From Anarhynchus alexandrinus (Eukaryota > Chordata > Aves > Charadriiformes > Charadriidae): a DNA stretch of 64,000 nt. Under the pieces are notes generated by a model that saw only the letters and a list, made by a program, of their open reading frames with translations, was not told the origin of the DNA and searched no databases. The stretch spans positions 539,050 to 603,049 of the forward strand of contig VUYV01000405.1 in the NCBI GenBank assembly GCA_008711295.1, written 5' to 3'. The position numbers and the translations under genes are program-made. Positions 1 to 13,535 of this stretch are shown one piece after another (within the stretch, counting starts at the first letter, position 1; every line of letters begins with the position of its first letter).

Positions 1-239
1 CAGGCAAATTCAATTCCCAATTTGCTACTGTAGAGACCATCAAACCTCCTACAGAAAATACCAAATGAGTAGTTTGATACCAACTATTCAAGTGGGAAGG
101 AAACAGCTGCCCAATTCTCTTCAATTCCCTGTTCAATGATGGAGACATATGAACTTCCAGTCATTTATAAAACCAAAGTGGTAATTGCTGCACTCATTGT
201 CAAAAGTTAACAATCCTAAACTGACTATAATCTGCCTAC

Positions 240-3200
240 CCTCCTCAACAGCATCAGTGGCTACAAAAACTTTTTCAAGTTTATGCATCTCCAAGAGGCT
301 GCGGATTTTCTTTACTGCTCCTTGCAGGGAAGGCACATCTTCTCTGTGACCCCAAATAAAGTCTTTCCTTCTGAGATGAACCCCAAGGTATGGACCACCT
401 AGAGCTGTGCCCATCTTAACCTAAGAGAGAAAGATGAATAAACTTTAAAACTTGAGAGCACCACTATTCATTCACACCGGAAAAGCCTGAATGCATAATC
501 TCTGGATAAGGCACTGAATTACTCCAGCTGCAGAAAGTAATTTTAAGGTATTCGGCAGTATTTTGGGACACTTATTGCAACGTTTTCATCTTGGGCGGCC
601 TGCATCATACAAGAGAAAACAGAGCGTGAAGTCTTTGTAAGCAAAAATTGCTCTCCTTGACCAGTTCGCAGCTGAACTTTGCACCCACAGATGATGCTGA
701 ATACAAGAAGAAATACAAGTTTCCTTTAGTGAAATGAGGGTAACAGAAATCTGGCACCCAGAACCAGTCAGTGGCATCTCAACAGACTCATTAACTCATG
801 TCACACAGGGAGAAGTGTGTACTGCATGTCCACCATGATCTAGCAGGGAGAGCTAGATTCACATGTATCTTCCACTGTTCCCTGCAGTGTACAGCCAGGT
901 GCACACAGGTAAAAAAGAAAACATGATTTGTTATGGGAAACAGACTGTTATAATTTTACCTTCATCTGTGTCCAGTCCTCCTTGTAATGAGTCCTATCTC
1001 CCTCATCTGTGGATTGAAGATACCTGTTTCTAAACTCGTCTCCTACTACACGGAGGTGTTTAGCAAACACCATGCTTCGACGGGTCTGTTGGAGCAAGAG
1101 CAGATGCCAAGTCAGAAAGAGGAAGAGCTAAAAATGACTAAATGGAGAGGGCTTCATGTACACAGAGCTTCCAGGATAATACATCCATGCAGCACTACAA
1201 GCAACGCTTTCTAACCTTTCATCTGAGCTTTAACTGTTTAATCCTACTCATAACCACATTTATAATCAGCATACTCATCTGACCCTGCAATATATAGCTG
1301 TATGGAGTAGACTGTAGTTATTTACACAATGGCACACATAATACACCAAATTTAACACTAGCAGTGTCTCACCTTTGGAAACAAAAGTTGGGCAAAGACT
1401 TTAGCTTGCAAAACACCCATAAGAATAAAACCTGCTTAAAAAAATCATGCGTCTAGCCACAAACACTCCTATCAAATTCAGTCGAAAAGTGATGAAAAAG
1501 AAATTACTTCCTTCACCTGTGGATAATAACCGCTTTCAAAGATTTTGTGATGCAGTTACCACTGCACACAGTCACATGTAGCCTTCTTATTAACAGGCAT
1601 GCACAACAAAACTAAGGAAATCCCATGTGACTTACACTGCTTACAAAGGACACTCGCAATTTGGTCTAATTCTTCATTTTATACAAGTCTGTCGTATGAT
1701 GGTCACCAAAGAAGGTGCAACGAAAACAGTTCAATTTTTAATGGCCTCTTCTCTCAGCATGGTGAAGCCCACAGTGGCAGAGTTCGCTACACAGCGGAGA
1801 AGCCAGGCAGAGCATTACTAGTACTCCAAGACATAGCCACACTGATCACGCCTTTGCCTTGCTTTAGCAAAGAGGCAGCAACTAGAATCTGCCAGCCTTT
1901 TTTCACCTTTTCCTGGAGCAGCTATTTCTCCGTATGCCAAACTTGCTGTGGCTGAACTGGTTCCTCCTCCATATCATTCAGTGAGAAATAAACAATTTAG
2001 TCTTCTATAAGATCCATCATGCTGGTACCTGGAGATCCATGCCCCTATAAATATTTAATGGAAGTACAAAGCTTGCTCTTCTAGCATCTTTGAAGAGATC
2101 ACCACAGGCTTTCTAATCCCATCCCAAAACATCCAGAAAAACATTTCAAGGGAGGATGTACACACTGTCTGCTGCAGAACGCTGACACTGCAGTTCAGAG
2201 ACAGACATTTTCCCTCCTTTTTGTACTATGTCAACACAATACGATCCTGTCGAATCAAGTCATTGGCTACCTTACTCAAGACGTGATGAACATGGTATGC
2301 CCAAGAGGCAGCAAACACATACACAACCTATGGCAGTGCAGTGCACTGGGGAGAACAATAAACATCTTTGAACACTACGCTTGTGTCGAACACCTCTAAA
2401 CTTTATCTGAACGGATTGCGTGACTACCGTGTCATCTTTGGCACCCACACAGTATGATGTGCCAAGTTTTTCCTGGGCCCAAAGCACTCCTCTGACAGCA
2501 GCTGTTCTGGATGAACACTTATTTTGCAACAGTGTATGTAAGAGAAAAGAGATGAATGTGTGAACCTCCACTGATATACTTTCTAAAGTGGATAACCTCT
2601 GTATCTGGTTATCCTCTTATTTAAAGCATATGTTTCAAATCTGCATGTGCAATATTGTCATCCGTTCCAACTACCTACAAGTTTTGCTGCTTCTTCCTTT
2701 TTGTCTGCAAAGAAACAACAGAGAAGAGAGACGCTTCTCAGAGGTGCAAGGAAAAAGACAGGAAGCCACGGGCCGAAGCTGCAGCAAGGCAACTTCTGCT
2801 TGGCTATCAGGCAAAACCTCTTCCCCTAAGAGCAGCACAGCTGTTGGACAGGCCCCAGAGAAGTGGAGGATCTCCGTCTGTGGGGACTTTCCACCTTCAA
2901 CTGAACACAGCCCCAAACCACCAGATCAAGTTCTGGAGTGCAAATCTCAAGGCAGGGAGGCCAAGACACCTCCCCACCTAAATTTTTCTGTGATTCTAAG
3001 TTTGGGAAACAAACAAACAAACAAAATAAATCAGTGTATGTTATGCTCCGTTTCGTGTACATGAATTGAATTATTGGTACAGATCCTCTAATTCTTTGAG
3101 ATTGTCCCCCCAGAATAATGAAACCAAATGTAAAACTGCTGGCTTTTCTAGAGTTGTCCTTAGAGAACTTTCTGCTTCCATACAGATGCTAAAGTGCTCA

Positions 3201-6200
3201 GGTGGTCTACATGCTACTGATGCTCTTCAAGGGATTCAACAGTTGCTCCTAAACCATTTTGGGAGGCCCCTCCTGCTCCATGGTCATTCAACCATTAAGA
3301 ATCCCAAAACAACACCTTTCAGCTTGCAGTGGTATAGAAGCCAGGCAAAAATGGTGACAACAGCGAGAACAATGTGGCTTAATATTAAATTCAAATATTT
3401 TTGGACACCAAAGACATAGGTTGGTTGCAAAGTGAAGCTGGCTTGTTAAAATTTTAAAAACTTCTATGAGACAAGAAGGCATCTGTTATCAAGATTTATA
3501 AAGAACTCCAAATGTTATCCAGACAGTTATTAAGAAAAAAACAACAACCCAAAATCATGCAGGTAGTTAAAATTGAAATAAAAGAAAGAAGAATATTTTC
3601 CAGAAAGTTTGAAATAATTTTGAGAAAAGTTTAAATTGTTGAGACAATGTTTAAAGTGCCACTGTTAAGAAATGTGTGTTCTGGACCTATATGGATTTCA
3701 TGTCTGCTTTTACAGGACTACAAATCAGACTCAGAAATTATATATGGGTTGCATTTCTGTTTGGAAAGTCACTCTCAATGACAAAATCATAGTTAGCAAA
3801 CCCCTGTTTGGTCCCTTTCTGAAAAATATGCCATATACCAAGTGAATAGCTAGATGTTTATATCTTAAAAGACTGAAGTCTATGTAACTTGTCTTGTAAT
3901 ATCGTGAGAGTCACTTTCTCTTAGAAATTTTAATTACATCAAGCACTCTATATTGGGTTCCATTTTCCTGTGGCTGAATCCTTGACTTTGTCTTAAAACT
4001 TTTCCCGTAGGAATTATTTTACCATAGACTCCTGGGTGTGGTCTCCCAAAGTGCTCAGTGTTACCTTGAAACCCATGGGAATTTTGCCACCAAAGCCAAT
4101 GGGGAGACAGTTAGGACAATATTGAGCACTTTCGGGAATTCTTTTGAAAAGTCTTATCTTGAGGCTGACTAGGCAAGAAACTGCACAAAGGCAGTTCCCT
4201 TCTGATTGCAGATGTGTTGCATAGGGGAGGTCCTTCTAAACACCACGCCCTGCAGCCCACCTTTAGCATGCACTGGTGAAACATAAGACACAAGTTACTT
4301 TCAAGAAAAGAAACCTGAGGCAGAGCTGAAGCATGTATTGGTTATTGAATATTTATCAGAACCAAGTAGAAAGCCTAGAGAAGCTAACCAGAAAATACTC
4401 ACATTCCAATAATCTTTCCCTCCGTAGTGGTCATGAAGAAGGTTTTCAGCTCTGTCTAACATCACTGACCTATTAAAAATGGTAAAAACTGAGTGCGGTT
4501 CCCTTAGGGATAGAATTTACATTACGATGTTTCTTTATACAGTTGCTAGGACAAAACACAAACTATGATCTGTTTGTAATGGAGCACAGGGAATGAGGGA
4601 TAGGCTGCTAATGTGTTCCGTATAAAGCAAATTGTGACCCATAGCCTGCTGGGGAGAGAAGGGAACTGTGACACTGCATGTACCTCCTCTCTTCCTTAAT
4701 AAATGGTACTCTGAATTCTGACAGTTAAACACAAACAAGCATTAAGAATCCCTCACATAATCCTCACAGTAGGTGCTGCTGGAGAAATAAGAGTCCTAAC
4801 AGGGAGAGTGATCCAAAGGGGAGAAGTGACCTATGAGATGACGCTCAGCCTTGGAGCACATAAGACCCTCCTGGAGGAAGCAGGAGTCACAATCACAAAA
4901 GCAAAACCAGAGAAGGTGTTTTCCATGTGTGGAATAAAATGTCCTACAGTAAAACAACAGATCAAAGAACACATAGACACTATAAAAACGCATGTTAGCA
5001 ACTAAGCACAAATTTTAAAATGAAATTTTTTCACTAACATGAAAACAGCCTGAGCTTTTATAAATACACACAGTTCAGGATTGTGTACTGGAAATGTTAA
5101 CTGCACTATCCAAGTTCTAGGAAGCAGAAGATTTCGAGAGTTTTGAGTATCCAAGAGGGTATGTAGGCTTAGTTTGTGCTCTGAGCATACTGAATATGAG
5201 CGAACACACAGAGAAATGCTTCTGCTGAAGGGAGTCAAAGCCATTATCTGGACCTTCTTCTACTAAAATGAGAGGAAGCAAATAACAAATGAACTTTAGA
5301 TTATCACTGCTGATAATCAGCTGGACACTTGCACATAAGGCTACAAATAATCTGGAAAATAGACTAGACTGTGCTGGTGGAGAAGCAGCACTGCATTTAA
5401 GAGGAAGCCTGGAGGAGGTGCATCAGATTAAAAATCTAAATGAATCAGGAAGATTCCTATAAGTGACCACAGCTGAAGAGTAATAATACAGTAGTAGGAC
5501 CATACAACTGATTGTCTGGCTGAAAAGGCAATATGGGAGATCAGAGAGGCTATGGTGCACAAGTTACCATAGCCATTGGAGATTTTGACTATGACCAGGT
5601 AGGCTGGGTAAGTGTCACAGCAGGACACCTGCAACTGCAGTTTGAGACACTGTCAAAGACAGTTCCATGAACCAACTGGGCAGGGGGTAGCTCCTGACAT
5701 CGTCTTGAGCAGCAGCAAGACATGGACCAAAATCTCACAGTGGAATAGCTACTCTGTGAGAGCAGCCATAAACGTACTCATCTTTGACATCCTACAGATC
5801 AACAATGGCCAAAGGAAAGTTACCGCAGTTGAATTCAGTTTCAAAAAACAGACTATGCAAAAACCCTGAAGTAGTGTCCAAGTGAAGAAAACGGAAAGGC
5901 TTATAAACTCTATGAAGTAAACAGAAAAAGGCAATAAAGAAGGCCAAAAAAGAATTTGAGCAACAAGAAATAAAGGCCTTCAATCTAATGACAAATTTTC
6001 CTTCCAACACAAAGAACAAGGAAATTAAAGGCTTAACAAGCACTTAGAGACAGTAATGTCACGACAGAAACAGCTAATATAATTTTTTTGTAGCTGTGTG
6101 CTAGCTGGAGGAGCTGGGAAGATCCACATACCAGAACTACTTTTTACAGGGGAACTCACCAGAGGACATCTCAAACCAAAGTGTCCATAGGAAGTGTCCA

Positions 6201-9200
6201 GTGATGCAAAAGCTAGACAAAATGAACCGACAAATGGCCAACACCAGGCAGTAGTCACCCAACAATTGTTAAGGAACTCAAGGATGAAGCAGCTGCGCCA
6301 CTAGTTCTGGTATGCAACTTCTTGCTTAAAAAAAAAATTGCAACACAGCAAATGTGATGTCAGTTTTCCAAAAATGCACTTGAGGAGGTCTGGGATGCAA
6401 TATAGTGGTAAACCTAATGTCGGTACCAGACAACTTAATAGCAACTGTTAAAAAACCCAGAATTAATACATACCTAAAGTAAATTGGAGAAGTATCACAT
6501 GGAGCTCTGAACAATCAGAGTAGTCTGAAGACATAAGCACACATGCAGATAGGGGAAGTCTCATTGGCATTGTCAGGATTTCCTGACAGCCTTCATTAAA
6601 GACTTTTAAGAAAACAGCAATGGTACAGGAGGGAAGGTTCTTGCACAGATTAAAAAAAAAGTTTAAAGACAGGGATAAATGTCCAGTTTTCATTGGAGAG
6701 GGAGGCCACAAGCGGAAGGGATCTGCTTTTCACCATATTCCTAAACAACCTACAAAAGGGTGTGAACTTTGGGGTGACAGCTTGCTAATCATTTTAAATT
6801 GCTCAGAGCAGCAAAGACAAAGGTCGATCGTGAAGAATTGGAGAATCTTGATGATTGGCCAATAAAGTGGCAGATGAAACCTAATGTAAGAGTGCATATA
6901 GTAAAAAAAAAAAATGGCTTCACCTGATAACTAAAGGGTTCAATGCTCAGGAATGAGGACAGTTTGATGAAAACATAAGACAACACTCATCAGAGGTCAA
7001 AAAAAGGAACTTGTATATTAGGAATTATCAGGAAAAAAAAAAAAGAGAACACTAAACAGAGCATGTCATTATACCACTCTGTAATGGGTTTACCCGCACT
7101 CAGTGTGCAGGATCCAGTTGAACTCTAAAGCTTCAGAGAATGGCAGCGAGGATGACCAAAGGCATGGAATAGTTGTTCTTTGCATGAAAGCCAATGAAGC
7201 CAGGACTCTTCACACTTCAGAGGAGACAACTGAGGGGGAATATGATAGAGAGATGTAAAATTGAGCATGGCGCGGAGGTGAATATGGAAGAGCTGTTTGT
7301 TCACTGTCTCTTCCACTACATGAACTAGGGGACATTAGATGAACCTTGCAGGTAGGAGTTACAAAAGGAGGTGAATTTTCATAGGATGCACAGTTAAGGT
7401 GCAAAACCTTCAGGTCTTGCCCCAAGATTTTGTGGATGCTTACAGCGCGCAAGTGAAGCTTGCACAGATCCGTGGACTCACTGAAGGATATAAAAGATAG
7501 GAAGATCACTTTTGGCTCAGAAGGTCCCTACAACCACAAATCTGAAGGGCGTGACATTACTCAAGGGAGGCATTACACTCACTTGCTCAGTTCTTCTGCT
7601 TTTTCCCAGATAAATGATTTTAACCACTCTTGGATTTCACATGCTAAACTAGATGGACTTTAACATGAAGCACTATTTTTAACATGAACCTATGTAGCTG
7701 CCCTTACACTGCTGTTAGTTGGTACTTCTTCTTTCTTATGTCTGATTGAGAAATGTGATGTTGTGGACAAGGCACCTTGTCTGCATGTTAGGAATACTTG
7801 GGCACCACTCCTAACTTTTCCCTTGACCTTCCTCATCACCAGACCTTTGAGAGTTGCCAAGAAATAGTTAACTGTAGTACTAAACACAGAGACCTCTATA
7901 GCTTATTTAATCCAGTTTTCTGCTGTCACTGGCAAAGATTATGGTATAACTCCTACATATAGAACAACATTACTGTTAAAAAACCAAGACTTTGCTTTCT
8001 CTGCTCCCAGTGGGAGGTACTGCAGATCCCCACTGCTCTGCTTAGGGGAACCTTCATCTCATTTCCAATTAAATCATACTGATGTCAAATTTTTGGATGT
8101 TTTTGCTTAGGAGATTTATTCCCCTTATGTATTCATAGAAAGTAATTATTTCCTTTTCCTGTTCTCCCCTGTACCCCAGTAGCTTTTGCTCTGCTATGAT
8201 GTATTGTTACAGGACCACAGCTGTCTAGAAATACTTTGCTACTGGGATAATGTAAGCACTCTCCATCTCTGATAGAAGAGCTTTCCTTTCCTCTGATCAT
8301 CCTAGTGGCATCTCAGAACAGAAAGATGAAACATGCTGCTTGCTTTCTCTAAACCCAGCTCACACTATTGAGGACGGATGTCACAGAAGACCAGGCACTG
8401 CACCTCGTGATCCAAGATGTGGGCTTGGGAAATACTGATTGCACTCTGTTCGTTCCATCTTGACCCATCATCAAAGGGTAAAGGAGCGAAAGGTAAACAC
8501 AGGGTGGCAAGGACATTTAGCTACCTGAGAGAGAATATGAAGGAGCTCAAGGCTATTTCCTCTTAGGTTTTAGCACTGCAGCATTTAACCTAACTTACAG
8601 TTAAGTGTTTCTTACAGTGTAAATTCCTTTTGTAATTATTTTAACAGATTACAATAACTCAGTGATGAAGTACCACAATGGTGGGACATAGCCTGCAAGT
8701 TCTCCTTGCTCTTCCCACCTGCCAATGGGTTTGTGGGCACACACTACAACAATAAATAGTAATACAAGGCAACTCACTGAGCTGAAGTGTTCTTCAAAAG
8801 GATGGGAGCCACAATAGAGGCAGATCCTTGGACAGACAAACAAGAGACATTTAGGCCCCGTGTTTCCTCGTAACCCCAGAACCATCCCCTGAAAGGGAAC
8901 ACAAAGTATTGGTTCACAGACTTGTATTTTAAATTAATGCCATATATAATGAAACAAATAAAAAGTACACCCTAGAAAGTTGATATAAAATGTAAATAAA
9001 CCAGCCAACTCCTTTATACTGTTTTTGTGTGGAACAACTTTCTAAAGTCAGATCTTGTAGTACCAATACAACATTTTGTTATTATTATTGGGGTTTTAAA
9101 AACAAAGTGGACCTCAAGCATCCAGAGATTCACGGACAACACTACAACCACCACACTGTTCTGTTAGAGTAGGCAAATGTCTCATTGAATACAACTAAAA

Positions 9201-10686
9201 AGAAGACTCAAAGGACTGCTAGATGTTACCTGTAGTACTCATGTTTGTCTTTCGAGTACATAAGCTGATCAATGCATGGCCTTTCATCTATTTTTTCTTC
9301 CCATGTTCCTTCTTTCCATCCTTCTGCGTATCCTTGTAGGACATAAATCTGTTCAATAAAGGGCCCACCTGACTCTGAGCAGAAGGCAAAGCAAAGCATT
9401 TGTGAGCATGAAAAAACACACGATAAAGGTATGAACTAGCATTACTTGCAGTTGAAAATCTGCTAGAAATGCTAATATTACACTATTGTCTCTCTTCCTT
9501 TCCTTTTTTATATAGAAAACAAAGAAGTTCTGTGCGAACCAGAAAAGCTAAAAGTGTCAGGGGATGTGACAACCTGCTACTCCCACCCAGCTATGTGTGA
9601 TTTAATGTGCTAAACAGAACTGGAAATGTAAATTTAAAAGCTGGGTAAAACACACCATGAAGCACAGAGGTTCTCAATGCTGTAGGTAGCTGCTATGGGA
9701 ACAGTGCATCCAAGAAAATGACAAGCACAAGCCGTTCTTCCCCTAAATTTCAGCATTTCTAAATGCTTTTTCCTGAAAGGTAGGGGACAATGATCCCTTT
9801 GGAGCTCTTTGTAGAGGAGTGACAATTGGTGGCCTTTGTTTTCTTTGCTGAAAAAGTCTGTGACGCTGCTACAGATTTTGGCATTTGGTGATTAGCTCAA
9901 CATGGCATTAAATCCCAAAGGAATCAACTTCACAGTTTCCATATTCTTAAGGAAAGCCATTCTCTTATATACCACTTTGTACACAAAAAGCAGGGGATAA
10001 GTATTTTGAGTATGTGCAGCAACAATGGTGAAAAGTAAGTTCACCAAAGAACACCTTGTACAGCTTTTACTGTCCAACCACCTCCAGAAAAAGGTGGCTT
10101 GTCTGTATTTTGACAGAGAGCTGAAGGCTGCCTCTCCCTCCTAACAGGGTTGTTATTATGGCCAAAATTATGCAGAACTATCTTTGGCTTCAACCAGAGG
10201 CATTAACTGTCTTTCTCTGGGGTTCCTAGGAAGTCAAGGAGCCGACAGTGCTACATCAAATGAGCTGCCAAATAATTGGGTTATTTCATCCTAGTGGTTT
10301 GTTACTCAGCACAATTATTTCCCATCCCTTCTCTTGACACCTTTAACTTTTTTTATTTCACATATAAGGATAAACCTGTGAAGAAGTAACTTCAAACATT
10401 TAGTCAATTGTAAATTGTATGATTCCATACTCTACCTGCAAGGAACTGCTCATATTCAATGACAGGGATGTTCCTGTAGAGGTTTGGAATATCGAAGAAC
10501 TCAGACCAAGGGATCCGGACCTGAAGGATGTCAGGGCTCTGCCAGTGATAAAGACGTCCCCAGGGAGGCAGAACTAACACCCAGTTTTCACTCTTCAGCA
10601 AGGTCTTTAGAAGAGAAGCAATGCGAATGTAGACATCTCTGCGAAGGTTGAACCCTTCAGGAGGATTTACATCATACAAAAGGTAC
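240..10686 (-). CDS. POFUT2: POFUT2, GDP-fucose protein O-fucosyltransferase 2 (partial, six internal coding exons)
   Basis: Transfers fucose from GDP-fucose to Ser/Thr in thrombospondin type 1 repeats in the ER lumen (known for the family). Coding exons read on the minus strand, with GT/AG borders and matching phases: 10436-10686, 9230-9374, 8778-8888, 4403-4469, 960-1085 and 240-420, together 881 nt or about 293 aa. The first has the donor-sugar motif [10 protein letters not shown], whose Glu is the proposed catalytic base in human POFUT2, and [13 protein letters not shown]. The second holds [11 protein letters not shown], the third [15 protein letters not shown] with a likely N-glycosylation site, the fourth [18 protein letters not shown], the fifth [17 protein letters not shown], and the sixth [13 protein letters not shown], the second GDP-fucose motif. 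The C-terminal exons lie beyond the left edge. The signal-peptide exon should lie between 10687 and YBEY but was not found. Human POFUT2 has about 429 residues. The identification is firm; each splice border is a reading of the sequence, not supported by transcript data. Confidence 0.93.
5430..7560 (+). mobile_element. Ancient CR1/L3-type LINE remnant in the POFUT2 intron
   Basis: Decayed LINE lying antisense to POFUT2, between exons 4403-4469 and 960-1085 on one side and 8778-8888 on the other. Recognisable pieces occur in the order of a CR1 ORF2: an endonuclease-like piece near 5540-5720, an AAGAAGGCCAAAAAAG-like linker near 5938, reverse transcriptase pieces near 6240-6720, and the 3' part near 7060-7340 (TATACCACTCTGTAATGGG, GGGGGAATATGATAGAGAG). 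No long open frame remains. It resembles the old CR1 families shared by reptiles, not the young bird CR1 at 11506. The limits are approximate and the family is assigned from memory of consensus patterns. Confidence 0.6.
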
Positions 10687-10917
10687 CTGGGGAGAACAAA
10701 GCAACATAATTTCTTCGAGGAGTTTAAAATGTTTATACGGGTTTTTTTTACCCCACAATCATGCGGCAAAACTCTATTGGGATGGAAACTGTTCCTCTTT
10801 TATGAGTCTGTGGTACTCAGAAGATGGAAGGGGACGAAGTAGGGGAAGGCAGAGCAGTGCGTGATGCAGGGGCTGGAGGGGGCACCAGGGCCTCCTCACA
10901 GGACATCATCAAGGTGG

Positions 10918-11202
10918 CCCATAGAATGGTTAGAGTTGGAAGGGACCTTAAAGATCATGTAGTTCCAACCCCCCTGCCATGGGCAGAAACACCTTCCAGT
11001 AGACCAGGTTGCTCAAAGCCCCATCCAACCTGGCCTTGAACACTTCCAGGGACTGGGTATCCACAACCACTCTGGGCAACCTGTTCCAGTGTCTCACCAT
11101 CCTCACTGTAAAGAACTTCTTCCTAATAGCTAATCTAAACCTACCCTCTTTCAGTTTAAAATCATTACCCCTTGTCCTATCACTACACTCCCTGATAGTC
11201 AT
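10918..11202 (-). mobile_element. CR1 LINE 3' fragment
   Basis: Typical bird CR1 3' end in reverse orientation: the left end carries the tail repeat (CATAGAATGGTTAGAGTTGG on the plus strand), followed by the usual GGGCAACCTGTTCCAGTGTC block and the CCCCTTGTCCTATCACTACA block. Read on the minus strand it keeps a short frame with [12 protein letters not shown] residues ([11 protein letters not shown]), from the C-terminal part of ORF2. It directly abuts a second copy at 11203. Confidence 0.9.
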
Positions 11203-11480
11203 AGAATCATAGAACTGTTACAGTTGGAAGAGACCTTTAAGATCATCAAGTCCAACTGTTAACTTAGCACTGCCAAGTCCACCACTAAACCATGTCCCTC
11301 AGCACTACATCTACATGTCTTTTAAATATCTCCAGGGATGGTGACTCAACCACTTCCCTGGGCAATCTGTTCCAATGCTTGACAACCCTTTCAGTGAAGA
11401 AATTTTTCCTAATATCCAATCAAAACCGCCCCTGGTGCAACTTGAGGCCATTTTCTCTTGTCCTATCACCTATTACTTGA
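11203..11480 (-). mobile_element. CR1 LINE 3' fragment, second copy
   Basis: A second, separate CR1 3' end in the same orientation, starting with its own tail (ATAGAATCATAGAACTGTTA) and again running through the CAATCTGTTCCAATGCTTG and TCTTGTCCTATCACC blocks. It differs from its neighbours at many bases, so it is an independent insertion or a different subfamily and not a recent tandem copy. Confidence 0.9.
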
Positions 11481-11505
11481 GAAAAGAGACCAACTCCCAC
11501 CTCAC

Positions 11506-13535
11506 TACAGAATCACAGAACAGTCAGGGTTGGAAGGGACCTCTGGAGATCATCTAGTCCAACCCCCCCGCCAGAGCAGGGTCACCTACAACAGGTTGCA
11601 CAGGACAGTGTCCAGGCGGGTTTTGAATGTCTCCAGAGTGGGAGACTCCACAACCTCTCTGGGCAGCCTGTTCCAGTGCTCCACTACCCTCAAGGTAAAG
11701 AAGTCCCTCCTCATGTTAAGATGGAACTTCCTATGTTCAAGCTTGTGCCCATTACCCCTCGTCCTATCAATGGGCACCGCTGAAAAAAGACTGCTCCCAT
11801 CCCCTGGCATCCTCCCTTTAAGTATCTATAAGCGTTAATAAGATCCCCCCTCAATCTTCTTTTCTCTGGACTAAAGAGACCCAAGTCTCTAAGCCTTTCC
11901 TCATATGAGAGATGTTCTAATCCCCTAATCATCTTTGTAGCCCTTTGCTGGACCCTCTCCAGTAGTTCCTTATCTTTCTTGAACTGGGGAGCCCAGAACT
12001 GGACGCAGTACTCCAGATGCAGCCTCACCAGGGCAGAGTAGAGGGGGAGGATGACCTCCCTCGACCTGCTGGCCACACTCTTCTTGATGCACCCCAGGAT
12101 GCCATTCGCCTTCTTGGCTGCCAGGGCACATTGCTGGCTCATGGTCATCCTGTTGTCCACCAGGACTCCCAGGTCCCTTTCCACAGAGCTGCAACCTCCT
12201 TTCAGGTAGTTGTAGAAAGCGATAAGGTCTCCCCTCAGCCTCCTTTGCTCCAAGCTAAACAATCCCAGTTCCCTCAATTGCTTCTCATAAGACTTGTGCT
12301 CTAGACCCCTCACCAACTTTGTTGCCCTTCTCCGGACACACTCCAGAATCTCAATGTCTTTCTTGTAGGGAGGGGCCCTGCCTTTCATAAACCCATGCTG
12401 ACTTGACCTAATCGCCTGCTTGTCCTGTTTGTGCTGTGTGATGGCTTTCAAGATGATCTGCTCCATAACCTTCCCCAGCACCAGGCTCAGACTGACAGAC
12501 CTGTAGTTCCCCAGATCCTCCTTCTGGCCCTTCTTGTAGATGGGCATCACATTTGATAACCTCCAGTCAACTGGGACCTCCTCTGTTAGCCAGGACTGCT
12601 GATAAACGATGGAAAGTGGCTTGGTGAGCACTTCTGCCAGCTCCCTCAGTACCCTTGGGTGGATCCCATCCAACCCCATAGACTTGTGTGTGTCTACATT
12701 GTGTAGTAGGTCATCAACCATTTCCCCTTGGATTATGGGGTGTTCATTCTGCGCCTCATCGTTGTTGTCCAGCTCAGGGGGCTGGGGTACCCAGAGAACA
12801 ACTGGTCTTACTATTAAAAGACTGAAGCAAAGAAGGCATTAAATACCTCAGCCTTTTCCTCATCCCTGGCCACTATGTTCCCCCCCGCATCCAATAAAGG
12901 ATGAAGATTCTCCTTAGTCCTCCTTTTGTTGTTAAAGTATTCATAGAAACATTTTTTATTGTCTTTTACAGCAGTAGCCAGATTAATTCTAGTTGGGCTT
13001 TGGCCCTTCTAATTTTCTTCCTGCATAGCCTCACACAATCTTTGTAGTTTTCCTGAGTGGCCTGCCCCTTCTTCCATAGGCCACAAAATTTCCTTTTCTT
13101 CCTGAGTTCCAGACAGAGCTCTCAGTTTAGCCCTCTGGAAGTCCAAGGTGACACTTCTACTAACCCCACTCCTTACTTCTCCAAGAATTGAAAACTCTTA
13201 TCATTTTGCGATCACCGTGCCCAAGACAGCCTCTAACCTTCACATTACCTACAAGTCCTTCTGCATTTGCAAACAACAGGTCTAGCAGGGCACCTTCCCT
13301 ACCTGGCTCGCTCACCAGCTGTGTTATCTTCCACACACTCCAGGAACCTCCTAGACTGTTTCTTCTCTGCTGTATTGTATTTCCAGCAGGTGCCTGGTAA
13401 GTTGAAGTCCCCCATGAGAACAAGTGGTAGTGATTGTGAGACTTCTCCCAGCTGCTTACAGAATATTTTGTCTGCCTCTTGATCCTGGTTGGGTTCCCAC
13501 CATGATATCTGCCTTGTTGGCCTTCCCCCTAATTC
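11506..13535 (-). mobile_element. CR1 LINE, long 5'-truncated copy with ORF2 remnants
   Basis: Long CR1 on the minus strand. Its 3' tail is at the left (GAATCACAGAACAGTCAGGG). An open frame at 11711-12721 encodes reverse transcriptase pieces: [40 protein letters not shown] and [10 protein letters not shown]. It then jumps to the C-terminal region ([20 protein letters not shown]), so the central polymerase part, including the YADD-type catalytic motif, is deleted. At 13160-13423 the minus strand encodes an endonuclease-domain piece (EPGREGALLDLLFANAEGLV). The element cannot be active. Confidence 0.9.

Noticed and set aside
10948..11202. Short open frame encoding [12 protein letters not shown] protein
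   Set aside because: This is the C-terminus of CR1 ORF2, repeated at several places in the window (11586, 46565).
11711..12721. A 336-codon open frame that could be taken for a host gene
   Set aside because: It is CR1 reverse transcriptase with a deletion of the catalytic centre and the CR1 3' end directly after it.
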